Positions 7,950 through 19,867 of a stretch of DNA of 35,584 bases are shown here, one piece after another. Both the position numbers and the translations under genes were made by a program. The stretch is from positions 1-35,584 of the forward strand of contig PLQC01000157.1 of NCBI GenBank assembly GCA_003159675.1. The letters run 5' to 3'. The number at the start of each line of letters is the position of its first letter. Position 1 is the first letter of the stretch. The notes below the pieces were generated by a model. That model searched no databases, was not told the origin of the DNA, and saw only the letters and a program-made list of their open reading frames with translations. The DNA is from Limisphaerales bacterium. Its GTDB lineage: Bacteria > Verrucomicrobiota > Verrucomicrobiia > Limisphaerales > BOG-1460.

Positions 7950-9385
7950 GTTCTTCACCACGCATCCTCCTCATCGAAGACGATACCCAACTCGCTGCCA
8001 ACCTCCGGCAGGTGCTGGAGGACGCAGGCTTCACCGTCACCCACTCTGCGCGAGGCGACGATGGCTTGCGCCGTGCCGGGAGCGTCGCGTTTGACGCCGT
8101 GCTCACCGATTTGCGCTTGCCCGGACTCGGCGGACTTGACCTGGTGCGCCAACTTCACGAGATCCAGCCGCGCCTGCCCGTCGTCCTGATGACGGCGCAC
8201 GGCACAATCGAGACGGCTATCGAAGCCACCAAACTCGGCGCTTACGACTACCTGCAAAAACCGTTCGAGATGGAAGAACTGCTCGCGCTGCTCCACAAGG
8301 CAGCGGATGCCGGACGGCTCATGCGTGAACCCGTGGCGTTGGCGGACGCGCCGCCCGCCCGCACCGCGCTCGTGGGCGTCAGCCGGGCCATGCGGGAGGT
8401 GTGCAAGGAAATCGGCCGCGTCGCCGCCAAGCCGGTCACCGTTCTCATTCGCGGCGAAACCGGCACGGGGAAGGAACTCATCGCCCGCGCCATTTACCAG
8501 CACAGCGAACGCGCGAAGTCTTCGTTCATCGCCATCAACTGCGCCGCTGTGCCTGAGAATCTGTTGGAAAGCGAACTCTTTGGTCACGAACGTGGCGCGT
8601 TCACCGGAGCGGACCAACGCCGCATCGGACGTTTCGAGCAGGCGAACAAGGGCACGTTGTTCCTGGATGAAATCGGCGACCTGCCGGCGAACACTCAAGT
8701 CAAATTGCTCCGCGTCCTCCAACAGCAAACATTCCAGCGCGTTGGCGGCAGCGAAACCATTTCCGTGGACGTGCGCATCATTGCCGCCACGCACCGCGAC
8801 CTCGAAGCGATGATTCGCGAAGGAAAATTCCGCGAAGATTTGTTCCATCGCCTGAACGTCGTCGCCATCCAACTCCCGCTGTTGCGCGAACGACGCGAAG
8901 ACGTTCCTGCGCTCGTCCAGCATTTCCTCCGCAAATACGCCGCTGACTTCGGCATGGCCGCGCCCGCCATCACGCCCGACGCTCTCGTCGCACTGCAAGC
9001 CGACCCGTGGCCTGGCAACATTCGCGAACTGGAGAACGTAACGCGACGCCTGCTGCTGGAAGCTCGCGGCCTCTCCATCACCGTCGAGGCCGTGTGCGCC
9101 ATTCTCGCTGCCCACGCATCGGTCGGCGGGCAGGCCGCGAACTCGCTTCCATCACTCGCCGCTACGTTGCTGGCCCGCGCTCAACGCGGTGAAATCAGCG
9201 ACACGCACGCGCAAATCGTCGCCGAGGCTGAACGCGAAATTCTCACTCAGGCCATCGCGCTCGCGGAAGGCAACCAGGCCAAAGCCGCCCGCTGGCTGGG
9301 CATTTCGCGCCTGACGCTGCGCGAGAAGCTCAAACAACTCGGCCTGCATCCGGGCGCGAACAGCGACTCCGCCGCCGTGGACTGA
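7946..9385 (+). CDS. Sigma-54-dependent response regulator, NtrC family
   Basis: This 479-residue regulator has the full NtrC layout. The receiver (about 5-120) carries the phosphoacceptor Asp 55 (AVLTDLRLP) and Lys 105. The central AAA+ domain (about 142-375) has Walker A GETGTGKE (170-177), the sigma-54 contact loop GAFTGA (217-222), and Walker [12 protein letters not shown] Fis-type helix-turn-helix ends the protein ([20 protein letters not shown]). Phosphorylation by the kinase encoded just upstream, with which it overlaps by 4 bases, should drive oligomerisation and ATP-dependent opening of sigma-54 promoters. A candidate sigma-54 promoter lies 150 bases after its stop, making the next genes the obvious targets. 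Confidence 0.96.
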   Translation: MSSSPRILLIEDDTQLAANLRQVLEDAGFTVTHSARGDDGLRRAGSVAFDAVLTDLRLPGLGGLDLVRQLHEIQPRLPVVLMTAHGTIETAIEATKLGAYDYLQKPFEMEELLALLHKAADAGRLMREPVALADAPPARTALVGVSRAMREVCKEIGRVAAKPVTVLIRGETGTGKELIARAIYQHSERAKSSFIAINCAAVPENLLESELFGHERGAFTGADQRRIGRFEQANKGTLFLDEIGDLPANTQVKLLRVLQQQTFQRVGGSETISVDVRIIAATHRDLEAMIREGKFREDLFHRLNVVAIQLPLLRERREDVPALVQHFLRKYAADFGMAAPAITPDALVALQADPWPGNIRELENVTRRLLLEARGLSITVEAVCAILAAHASVGGQAANSLPSLAATLLARAQRGEISDTHAQIVAEAEREILTQAIALAEGNQAKAARWLGISRLTLREKLKQLGLHPGANSDSAAVD

Positions 9386-9679
9386 AGTGCTCCCGCTCCT
9401 GCCGTCGCTGTCGGTAATCGGTTTATCCATCCCTGAGCAACGCCTGACCACCGGCGCGGCGCGATTTTCTCCCGCTTCGTTCGTAAACCCTTGAGCCTTC
9501 GCACAACGGCCTTCGAAACACCTCTGAATATAGGCTGGCACACGCGACGCTTAAAGTTCACGCGACGGTTGAGAACTCGCTCCGGAGAGCGTGAACAAAA
9601 ACCGCCGGACGAAAGTGAAAGCCAGGAATCGCACTCATCGTGGACGACGACCAGAACACAACCAATGGAAAGGCATCAT
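9386..9679 (+). other. Intergenic region with candidate sigma-54 promoter and untranslated leader
   Basis: This 294-base gap lies between the NtrC-like regulator and the BON-domain gene. It holds the -24/-12 candidate at 9535-9551 described separately. The 149 bases before that are where activator-binding sites would be expected, but no clear palindrome was seen. An open frame runs through much of the region without codon or homology support. Confidence 0.5.
9535..9551 (+). promoter_or_regulatory. Candidate sigma-54 (-24/-12) promoter
   Basis: The sequence CTGGCACACGCGACGCT has an exact TGGCAC -24 block, and exactly 10 bases separate its GG (9537-9538) from the GC (9549-9550) of the -12 block. 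The -12 element is ACGCT instead of the usual TTGCT, so it is imperfect. Transcription would start near 9562, about 118 bases before the BON-domain gene. It lies directly after a gene for a sigma-54 activator, which raises its credibility. Confidence 0.5.
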
Positions 9680-10084
9680 ATGAAAATGAAAAGAAAACAA
9701 GATCTGACTTGTTCCGCTGCACGGATCGGCAAGGCACCGGTCATTCTGGCAGCTTTAACCGGTTTGCAAATGTTTGTGTTGCTGCCGCTCCCGGCGGCGG
9801 AACCCGGCAAAGTTATCACCGACAGCGGAATTACCGCTGCCGTTGGAACGGACTTCCAGCATGACAATGGCGTGTCGGGGGCTTCAATCGCCGTCCAGAC
9901 CAGTCAGGGCATCGTCAGTCTTTCCGGGTCGGCGAACAACTTGTTGGCCAAAGAACGGGCGGTCAAGATTGCCGAGAGCGTCAGGGGCGTGCGCGAGGTG
10001 GTTGACCAGGTTGACGTGACGCCGGTTTCCCGTCCCGATGAGGACATCCGGAAGGACATAAGAGTGGCGCGCCCGTCGTATTGA
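9680..10084 (+). CDS. Secreted BON-domain protein, apparently truncated
   Basis: This is a 134-residue exported protein with one BON domain, a fold found in OsmY-type periplasmic stress proteins that is thought to bind membranes. The ATG at 9680 is chosen because AAAGG stands at the right distance upstream; the frame is open further back without support. A long signal peptide (about residues 1-39, ending LLPLPAA) is followed by the BON domain (about 45-115: SQGIVSLSGSANN, then VRGVREVVDQVDV). The tail PDEDIRKDI looks like the beginning of a second BON domain, but the protein then stops. In another frame just after it lies VVLNRLKVK followed by TAA (10075-10104), which looks like a family C-terminus. 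This suggests an internal deletion with loss of frame. It lies downstream of a sigma-54 candidate promoter. Confidence 0.85.
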   Translation: MKMKRKQDLTCSAARIGKAPVILAALTGLQMFVLLPLPAAEPGKVITDSGITAAVGTDFQHDNGVSGASIAVQTSQGIVSLSGSANNLLAKERAVKIAESVRGVREVVDQVDVTPVSRPDEDIRKDIRVARPSY

Positions 10085-10112
10085 ACCGGCTCAAGGTCAA
10101 GTAAGCCGCCGG

Positions 10113-10145
10113 TGGTGGGCACGCTAAAGCATAGCGTGCCCACCA
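10113..10145. repeat. Perfect 14-bp inverted repeat (hairpin)
   Basis: The arm TGGTGGGCACGCTA (10113-10126) is followed by a 5-base loop and its exact complement (10132-10145). It lies between the BON gene and the next membrane-protein gene. There is no T-run after it, so it is not a standard terminator on the plus strand. It could be an attenuator, an mRNA-stabilising hairpin or a REP-type interspersed element. Confidence 0.85.
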
Positions 10146-10191
10146 GAGTAAAAACCAAAAACAAAATGCAAGAGCGGAAAGAAATATAATT

Positions 10192-10755
10192 ATGACAACT
10201 ACAACGAACAAGAATAATGCAGTCGTGGCGATCTACAAATCGCACGTTGAAGCCGAAGCGGCCATCAAGGAACTACAGCGATCCGGTTTCGATATGAAGA
10301 AACTGTCGATTGTTGGCCGCGAATATCACACGGATGAACATGTGGTTGGCTACTACAATGCCGGGGACCGCATGAAGTATTGGGGGAAATTGGGCGCTTT
10401 CTGGGGTGGCTTTTGGGGATTGCTGTTTGGCTCCGCGTTCTTTTGGATTCCAGGGGTCGGGCAGATTTTGGCGGCGGGGCCGCTCGTTGCCTGGATTGTC
10501 GGAGCGCTGGAAGGCGCTGTTTTAGTGGGCGGTCTGAGCGCGATTGGCGCCGGCCTCTATAGCATGGGAATTCCAAAGGACAGCATTGTGCGCTACGAGA
10601 CGGCGATTAAGACGGGGAAGTATATCCTCATCGCCCACGGCACCCCGGAGGATACGACCCGGGCTCACCACATCATCCAAGGGACCAACCCGGAGGCGTC
10701 GGAGCACCATCAGCCTTCACGCACCAGCCCGGAGCCGCGCCTCGTGGGAGCATAG
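10192..10755 (+). CDS. General-stress-type membrane protein (YflT / DUF1269-like)
   Basis: This 187-residue protein begins with a cytoplasmic domain AVVAIYKSHVEAEAAIKELQ (about 10-29) that resembles the heat-induced stress protein YflT domain. A glycine-rich hydrophobic centre (about 66-125), with repeated G-x-x-x-G-like spacing such as GKLGAFWGGFWGLLFG, probably forms two membrane helices. A second cytoplasmic segment (KTGKYILIAHG) and a polar tail follow. Such proteins are found near osmotic and envelope stress genes; their biochemical role is unknown. The ATG at 10192 has a purine-rich stretch, GGAAAGAAA, a little far upstream. The perfect hairpin at 10113-10145 lies just before it. Confidence 0.75.
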   Translation: MTTTTNKNNAVVAIYKSHVEAEAAIKELQRSGFDMKKLSIVGREYHTDEHVVGYYNAGDRMKYWGKLGAFWGGFWGLLFGSAFFWIPGVGQILAAGPLVAWIVGALEGAVLVGGLSAIGAGLYSMGIPKDSIVRYETAIKTGKYILIAHGTPEDTTRAHHIIQGTNPEASEHHQPSRTSPEPRLVGA

Positions 10756-10900
10756 TTTGACGGGATAACCTCGGTCGTGGTGGGCTTGGCGGTTGACTTG
10801 TGGGATGGTAAGCAAACTTAAGCGGTTCGCGGCAGCCGGTCCAAGTGCTGGCCGGCGGACAGTCCTGCAATGAGTGGTTGCGCCAAAGCCGAAACTGACC

Positions 10901-13234
10901 ATGACCATCGCCAACAACAACCGCCGTGGGCTGACCACTGCCGAAGCACATAGACTGCTGAAGCAGTTCGGCCCCAATGCGGTTGTTGAGGAAAAGGCCC
11001 ACCCGCTGAAGAAGTTCCTGAAACGGTTCTGGGCACCCATCCCCTGGCTTCTCGAAGCGACGATCATTATCCAGCTCTTCCTCGGCGAGAACGTGGAGGC
11101 GGCGGTGATCGGCGGACTGCTCGTGTTGAACGCCGTCTTGAGTCTGCTGCAGGAAGGCCGCGCGCAAAAGGCCCTGGCGCTCCTGCGCCAGCAATTGCAC
11201 GTGCAGGCGCGGGTGCGCCGTGAGGGCGCCTGGGTTACGCTGTCGGCCGAGGAACTGGTGCCCGGCGATGTCATCCATTTGCGCCAAGGCACCATTGTGC
11301 CGGCGGATGTGCGTATGGACGAAGGGTCGCTGCTGGTGGACCAGTCGGCGCTCACCGGCGAATCGGCCGCCGTGTCGGTCGAGGCGGGCAAAACCGCCTA
11401 CGCTGGCTCAATGGTGCGCGGCGGCGAAGCCACCGGTGAAATCACCGCCACCGGCGCGCATACCTTCTTCGGCAAGACCGCCGAACTCGTCCGCACTGCT
11501 GGATCGGCCAATCGGCAGGAACACGAGATTGTGGGCGTGGTGAAGAATCTGTTTGTGGTCAATGCGGCGATGGTGGTGATCGTGACGGGCTACGCGCACC
11601 ACACGGGGATGTCGCTCGAACATACTCTACCCCTGCTGCTCACCATTCTGCTCGCCTCCATTCCAGTGGCTTTGCCCGCCGCCTTCACTCTCGCGGCCGC
11701 GCTTGGATCGCTGGAGCTGTCCAAGCGCGGGGTGTTGATCACGCGCCTCAGCGCCTTGCATGACATCGCCTCGATGACTGTGTTGTGCAGCGACAAAACC
11801 GGCACACTGACGCGCAACGAGGCCACGGTAAATGCGCTTTGGGCAGCCCCGGACTTTTCCGAAAGCGACCTTGTGCGTGCTGCCGCGCTGGCCAGCGATC
11901 CGGCCGGGCAAGACCCGGTGGACGGCGCGATCGTCAAGGCCGCCACTGATCGCGGTTGGCACGAGGGCGAGGGTGAGCGCATTGACTTCAAACCGTTCGA
12001 TCCGGTCACCAAGCGCGCCGAGGCGGTGTATCGCGAGGAGCACGGCTCACGGCGTTATGTGAAGGGCGCGCCCGCTGTGGTCGCGAAACTCACCGGCGCG
12101 ATGGAATCTGTCTGGCAGCCGCAGGCCGAAGGCATGACTGCGCACGGGGAGCGGGTGCTCGCGGTGGCGGTCGGCGATGAAAAAGCGTTGCGGTTCGCAG
12201 GTTTGCTCGGCCTCGCGGACGCCGTGCGGGACGATTCGAAGGCCGTCGTGAGCGCCATCCGCGACGCTGGCGTGCGCACGGTCATGGTGACGGGCGACAA
12301 CGCGCTCACGGCGCGCGCCGTGGCCGAACAGGTGGGCATTCCAGGGAACGTGTGCTCGTCCGAGAAGCTGCACGGAGACCTCTGCGGTGACGCGCTCGAC
12401 TGCGGCGTGTTTGCCGGGGTGTTCCCGGAAGACAAGATCAAGCTGGTGCGCGCCTTCCAGAAGCGCGGCGCGGTGGTCGGCATGAGCGGCGACGGGGTCA
12501 ACGACGCTCCCGCGTTGCGCCAGGCGGAGGCGGGCGTGGCCGTTGCCAACGCGACGGACGTGGCGAAGGCCGCTGCGGCCCTGGTGCTGACCCTGCCGGG
12601 TCTGGGTGGCGTGGTGCCCGCGATCGAGACGAGCCGGCGTGTCTTCCAGCGCATCATCACCTACACGCTCGCCATGCTGGTGAAGAAAATCGAGATGATG
12701 GCGTTGCTGGTCATTGGTTTCTTGGTGACAAGGCAAACGCCGCTGACGCCGCTGCTGATGGTGCTGATCCTGTTTCTCAACGATTTCCTCACCATGTCCA
12801 TTTCGACCGACCGGATGGAATTCTCGCGTCAGCCGAACCGCTGGAATACGCGCGGCATTTTGCTGGCCGCCGTGGTGCTCGCCGCGTGCAAACTGATATT
12901 CTCGCTCGGTGTCTTCCTGTACGGGCACTACTCGCTCAGGCTCGACACGCGGTCTTTGCAGACGCTGACCTTTGCCACACTGATTTTCAGTTCGCAGGCC
13001 GGGGTCTATCTGCTGCGCGAGCGCGGGCATTTCTGGCAATCGCGGCCGGGTCGCTACCTCGTGGGCAGTTCGGTGTTGGGCTTGGGCGTCACCGCGCTGC
13101 TTGCGCTGGGCGGCATATTCATGCCAGCGATCAGTTCTTCGATCCTGCTCGGCGTCGTTGGCGTGGGCGTAGTGTATTTTTTCTGCCTCGATTGGGTGAA
13201 GGTTCGGCTGTTCGCCCGGCTGGAGTTGCGATGA
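10901..13234 (+). CDS. Plasma-membrane-type proton-efflux P-type ATPase (P3A)
   Basis: This is an ion-pumping P-type ATPase that most resembles the fungal and plant H+-ATPase group found in some bacteria. With the ATG at 10901 it has 777 residues; a GTG at 10874 in the same frame is an alternative start, and neither has a good ribosome site. The actuator domain has TGES (152-155), helix M4 has SIPVALPA, the phosphorylation site is Asp 298 in CSDKTGTLT, and the hinge motif is GDGVNDAPAL. There are two N-terminal membrane helices, two around M4, and a C-terminal hydrophobic block. There is no N-terminal metal-binding CxxC and no CPx motif, which argues against a heavy-metal pump. It would export protons and generate potential or hold internal pH, consistent with the stress-type genes before it. 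Confidence 0.92.
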   Translation: MTIANNNRRGLTTAEAHRLLKQFGPNAVVEEKAHPLKKFLKRFWAPIPWLLEATIIIQLFLGENVEAAVIGGLLVLNAVLSLLQEGRAQKALALLRQQLHVQARVRREGAWVTLSAEELVPGDVIHLRQGTIVPADVRMDEGSLLVDQSALTGESAAVSVEAGKTAYAGSMVRGGEATGEITATGAHTFFGKTAELVRTAGSANRQEHEIVGVVKNLFVVNAAMVVIVTGYAHHTGMSLEHTLPLLLTILLASIPVALPAAFTLAAALGSLELSKRGVLITRLSALHDIASMTVLCSDKTGTLTRNEATVNALWAAPDFSESDLVRAAALASDPAGQDPVDGAIVKAATDRGWHEGEGERIDFKPFDPVTKRAEAVYREEHGSRRYVKGAPAVVAKLTGAMESVWQPQAEGMTAHGERVLAVAVGDEKALRFAGLLGLADAVRDDSKAVVSAIRDAGVRTVMVTGDNALTARAVAEQVGIPGNVCSSEKLHGDLCGDALDCGVFAGVFPEDKIKLVRAFQKRGAVVGMSGDGVNDAPALRQAEAGVAVANATDVAKAAAALVLTLPGLGGVVPAIETSRRVFQRIITYTLAMLVKKIEMMALLVIGFLVTRQTPLTPLLMVLILFLNDFLTMSISTDRMEFSRQPNRWNTRGILLAAVVLAACKLIFSLGVFLYGHYSLRLDTRSLQTLTFATLIFSSQAGVYLLRERGHFWQSRPGRYLVGSSVLGLGVTALLALGGIFMPAISSSILLGVVGVGVVYFFCLDWVKVRLFARLELR

Positions 13235-13354
13235 AGCATCCTAGCCGCGACACGATTCGCTCCGGTCAAGGCGTATTTCGAGTAAATGCGAGGAGGCTGA
13301 ACTACCCGATAGGGCAACTCAAAGGTGGCCGGCAAAGCGTGCAAGCACCAAGGT

Positions 13355-13387
13355 TGTAACTTTTTGCGCCCTCCCGGCTCAGTCATA
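13355..13387 (+). promoter_or_regulatory. Possible ECF-type promoter before thioredoxin
   Basis: TGTAACTTTT (13355-13364) and GTCATA (13382-13387), 17 bases apart, resemble the AAC-containing -35 and GTC-containing -10 elements used by many ECF sigma factors. The site is 25 bases before the thioredoxin start. An ECF sigma factor is encoded at 20457-20981, but no link between them is shown. Confidence 0.28.
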
Positions 13388-13411
13388 GCAGAGACGAATA
13401 AAGTCAAAGCT

Positions 13412-13753
13412 ATGAAAAACATCATCGAACTGACGGAAGCGAATTTTGAGCAGGAAGTGCTGAAGGCGGAAGGACCGGTCGTGGTGGATTTTTACGCGCC
13501 GTGGTGCGGGCCGTGCAAAATGCTCGCGCCGCTGCTTGAACAACTGGCCGTTCAATTCAACGGCACAATCAAGTTCGCCAAATTGAACGTGGACGACGCC
13601 CCGGTGCTGGCCGGTCGTTACGACATCACCGGTGTGCCGACGCTGATGTTGTTTCGCGGCGGCAATGTGGTGGACCGGGTTGTGGGATTCCCCGGGCCAC
13701 GTGTGCTCAAAGTATGGCTGGACAAAGCGGTCGGCGCGGCAGTTTCAGCTTAA
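13412..13753 (+). CDS. trxA: Thioredoxin
   Basis: This is a cytoplasmic disulfide reductase of the classical thioredoxin type, 113 residues. The active site is WCGPCK, with Cys 32 and Cys 35, and the cis-proline loop GVPT is present. The ATG at 13412 gives the standard N-terminus (MKNIIELTEANFEQ); the frame runs open upstream without support. No signal peptide is present. It heads a series of tightly spaced genes (small membrane proteins, then an RND pump), a grouping that suggests a redox or metal-linked role, although thioredoxin itself is general. Confidence 0.96.
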   Translation: MKNIIELTEANFEQEVLKAEGPVVVDFYAPWCGPCKMLAPLLEQLAVQFNGTIKFAKLNVDDAPVLAGRYDITGVPTLMLFRGGNVVDRVVGFPGPRVLKVWLDKAVGAAVSA

Positions 13754-13775
13754 TGATCCAATGAAAGGAAGGACC

Positions 13776-13832
13776 ATGATCTTGCGCATTCTCATCGGAG
13801 CATTATCCAACCAAACTGAATCCTCGTTATGA
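13776..13832 (+). pseudogene. 18-residue leader ORF, possible remnant of a DUF6132-like membrane protein
   Basis: A short frame encodes MILRILIGALSNQTESSL. It has a strong ribosome site (AAAGGAAGGA, 13764-13773) and its stop overlaps the next ATG by 4 bases (ATGA). The start MILRILIGAL resembles the first residues of small glycine-rich membrane proteins (DUF6132) that often neighbour DUF2892 proteins; the rest of such a protein is missing. It may now serve only to couple translation to the next gene. The homology is too short to be proven. Confidence 0.4.
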
Positions 13833-14062
13833 AAAGAGAATCCATCATCCGCCTGTTTGCTGGCACGGTCATTCTTGCGAGCCTGGCGCTCGCGCATTAC
13901 CACAGCCTGAACTGGCTCTGGTTCACCGCGTTCGTCGGCTTCAACCTGCTGCAATCGTCGTTCACAAAATTTTGTCCGCTCGAAATCATCCTGAAAAGAC
14001 TTGGCGTGGGCGGGTCTTGCGGCGCAGGCGAAAAATCAGGTGACTCTTGCTGCACCCGATGA
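13829..14062 (+). CDS. DUF2892 / YgaP-type small membrane protein with Cys-rich tail
   Basis: This 77-residue protein has two hydrophobic helices (about 7-24 and 30-47) and the family motif FTKFCPLEIILKRLGV, in which the CPL triplet is typical of DUF2892. The tail adds three more cysteines (GGSCGAGEKSGDSCCTR), unusual for so small a protein and suggestive of metal or thiol chemistry. In YgaP the equivalent membrane part is fused to a rhodanese. Here it sits between thioredoxin and a TolC/RND export operon. Its ATG overlaps the stop of an 18-residue leader frame, and its own stop overlaps the TolC start. Confidence 0.8.
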   Translation: MKRESIIRLFAGTVILASLALAHYHSLNWLWFTAFVGFNLLQSSFTKFCPLEIILKRLGVGGSCGAGEKSGDSCCTR

Positions 14063-15372
14063 AACGGCAACTGGGATTTCTCACGCTGTGGCTGACGTTT
14101 TCGCTGGCGGTGAACGCCGCCGAATCGTGGACGCTGGACCGCGCCTTGGATTACGCGCTGGCCCACAACCCGGACGCGCGGATCGCGCAGCAGCGCATCG
14201 CGGCGGCGCAAGCCGGACTGGAACAAGCCAACTCCGCCTTCTGGCCGCGCCTGCAAGTCCAGTCGAGCTACACCCGCACCGACAATCCGATGATGGTTTT
14301 CGGCAGCATTCTCAATCAACGGTCTTACAATTCTTCGCTCAACTTCAACGATGTTCCCGACGTGGATGACCTCAACGCGCGGGGCATCGTCACCGTCCCG
14401 CTTTATGCCGGCGGACGAAATGTCGCGGGCCGGCAGGCCGCGAAGGCGAACACTGAAGCCTCGAAGCAGGACAGCGCCGCCGTCCGCAACGCGCTGGGCT
14501 TCGAGGTGTCGCAAACATTTTACACCGTGCTGAAGACACGGCAGTTCATCCACGCCGCCGAGGCGGCGGTCAATTCTTTTGAGACCAACCTGGTCGTTGC
14601 CCAAAAGCGGCTGGACGGCGGCACGTTGTTGAAGTCCGACGTGCTGGACATTGAAGTGCGTCTGGCGCAATCACGCGAAGATCTGGTCCGCGCCCGCAAT
14701 GCGAACATCCTGGCCGAACGTGCGCTACGCAATCTGCTGGGCATCGAAGGCGGTGAGTTCGCCGTGGCCGACACCGCGCCCGTCATCAGCGCGCCGGACG
14801 CGGAAGATTTTTCGCAACGCCCGGAACTGGCCGCCGCCCGCGAGCGGGAAAGCGCCGCGCAAGCGCAAGTCCGCAGCTCGAAAAGCGGCTACCAGCCGCG
14901 GGTGAGCGCCTTCGGCAGTCTGGATCATGATTACGGCTGGGTGACTGGCGGCGATGGAAACAGTTACACCGCTGGTGTGATGTTGCAGTGGGTCTTATGG
15001 GACGGCTTCTCGACCCGCGCCAAAGCTCGTGAGGCCAAAGCAAACCTCGAATCCGCCCGCGAGGAGCAGCGCAAGCTGCGACTGGCGCTCGATCTGGAAG
15101 TCGAACAGGCCCGGCTTGAACTCAAGGCGGCGAACGAGCGTTTGGCGGTGAGCAGCAAAGCCGTGGAGCAGGCGGAAGAAAGCGCGAGCCTGACCCGCAA
15201 CCGCTTCGAGCAAGGGCTGGCCATCTCGACGCAGTTGATTGACTCCGAAACCGCGCTGGTCGCGGCCCGTGTTCGCCGCGCCGAAGCCGAGTCGGATCAG
15301 TGCATCGCCGTTGCTGCCCTGCGCAAGGCGCTCGCGTTGCCCCAACTTGATTCCCAGCCGATCCGCAAATGA
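14059..15372 (+). CDS. TolC-family outer membrane efflux protein
   Basis: This is the outer-membrane channel of a tripartite RND pump, 437 residues. A signal peptide (about 1-20, ending AVNAAES) precedes two OEP repeats with long heptad-rich helices such as LDYALAHNPDARIAQQRIAA and QARLELKAANERLAVSSKAV. The ATG at 14059 overlaps the DUF2892 stop (ATGA); a TTG at 14047 is a less likely start. No lipobox Cys follows the signal peptide, so it is not a lipoprotein. The next gene, its periplasmic adaptor, begins 1 base after the stop. Confidence 0.93.
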   Translation: MKRQLGFLTLWLTFSLAVNAAESWTLDRALDYALAHNPDARIAQQRIAAAQAGLEQANSAFWPRLQVQSSYTRTDNPMMVFGSILNQRSYNSSLNFNDVPDVDDLNARGIVTVPLYAGGRNVAGRQAAKANTEASKQDSAAVRNALGFEVSQTFYTVLKTRQFIHAAEAAVNSFETNLVVAQKRLDGGTLLKSDVLDIEVRLAQSREDLVRARNANILAERALRNLLGIEGGEFAVADTAPVISAPDAEDFSQRPELAAARERESAAQAQVRSSKSGYQPRVSAFGSLDHDYGWVTGGDGNSYTAGVMLQWVLWDGFSTRAKAREAKANLESAREEQRKLRLALDLEVEQARLELKAANERLAVSSKAVEQAEESASLTRNRFEQGLAISTQLIDSETALVAARVRRAEAESDQCIAVAALRKALALPQLDSQPIRK

Positions 15373-15373
15373 T

Positions 15374-16407
15374 ATGAAACGATCGATCCCTAGAACTCTG
15401 GCTTTTCTTCCGACCGCTGTCGTCGCGTTCGCGCTCGTCGGTTGCGGCTCGAAGCACGAAAATGAGAATTCAGCCAGCCTGCCGACGGCCCAAGTCCGCG
15501 TGGAGACCATCGAGAATAAATCGCGAACGATGACCGAGGAAGTGGTCGGCACGGTGCGGGCGAAGTTGCGCGCGACGCTGGAAGCCAGGTTGAGCGGTCG
15601 CATCGAGAAGATGCCCGTGGCCGTGGGCGACCCGGTTCAGAAAGGCCAGTTGCTCGCCCGGCTGGATGCCGGTGAAATTGCCGCCCGCCTGGAGCAGGCG
15701 GAAGCCTCGCTGGAAGAAGCCGGTCGCGATTGGAAACGCGTTTCCGCCCTGTTCGATCAACAGAGCGCCACCCGGGCGGAATACGATTCCGCGCAGTCCC
15801 GCCTGCGGGTGGCCAAGGGCGCGGTGGCCGAGGCCAAAGCCATGATGAGTTACGTCGAAATCATGGCTCCGTTCGACGGCGTCGTCACAAAGAAGTGGGC
15901 CGACGTGGGCGACCTCGCCGCGCCCGGCAAACCGTTGCTGGAAATGGAGGAGACAGGCGGTTTGCGGCTTGAAGCCGACGTGCCGGAAGCGGTCATTGGC
16001 CGTCTCACGCTCGGCGACAAACTGGGCGTGCGCGTGTCGGGCGTCAGCAATGAACTTGAAGGCGTTGTCAGCGAAATCGCCCCGTCCGCCGATTCCAACA
16101 GCCGCACGTTCCTTGTCAAATTCGACCTGCTGGCGACAGCCGGTCTGCGCGCCGGACAATTTGGCCGCGTGGCCGTGCCGGTGGGCGAAACTTCGGCGCT
16201 GCATGCGCCTGCGTCCGCCGTAGTGCAACGCGGACAGATGGAATTGGTCTTCGTGGTGGTGAACGGACGCGCGCAATTGCGTATCATCAAGACCGGCAAA
16301 CGCATTGGCGACGAGGTGGAATTGGTTTCCGGCGTGGATGCAGGCGAGCAGGTGGTGGTGGACGGCGCCGGTAATGTGGTTGATGGGCAACCATTGACCC
16401 TCAAACC

Positions 16408-16411
<4 letters not shown>
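15374..16411 (+). CDS. RND efflux periplasmic adaptor lipoprotein
   Basis: This is a membrane-fusion protein linking the RND pump to the TolC channel, 345 residues. It starts at the ATG at 15374, 1 base after the TolC stop; the open frame upstream is within tolC. The N-terminus is a lipoprotein signal with the lipobox ALVGC (Cys about residue 23). Then come the first half of the lipoyl domain ([19 protein letters not shown]), an alpha-helical hairpin ([18 protein letters not shown]), the second lipoyl half ([18 protein letters not shown]), a beta-barrel and the membrane-proximal domain. The stop overlaps the pump gene by 4 bases. Confidence 0.94.
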
Positions 16412-19728
<3,317 letters not shown>

Positions 19729-19867
19729 AGTCTTGTTTGTTCTATTCGACCAGGGAACGGGCTCTTCAGTCGAGCCTGGAACCGGCAGGAATCCAAATGG
19801 AAGTTTTATTTTCATGGTTTGAACTTGAGTCGTGAACCCGTTGATCCGGTGGGTTGGGTGTGAGGTT

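Noticed and set aside
7955-9115. 386-codon open frame on the minus strand
   Set aside because: It is antisense to the NtrC-like gene, with no motif support.
14047-14058. TTG start for the TolC gene
   Set aside because: The ATG at 14059 overlaps the previous stop (ATGA) and puts the signal peptide at the right distance.
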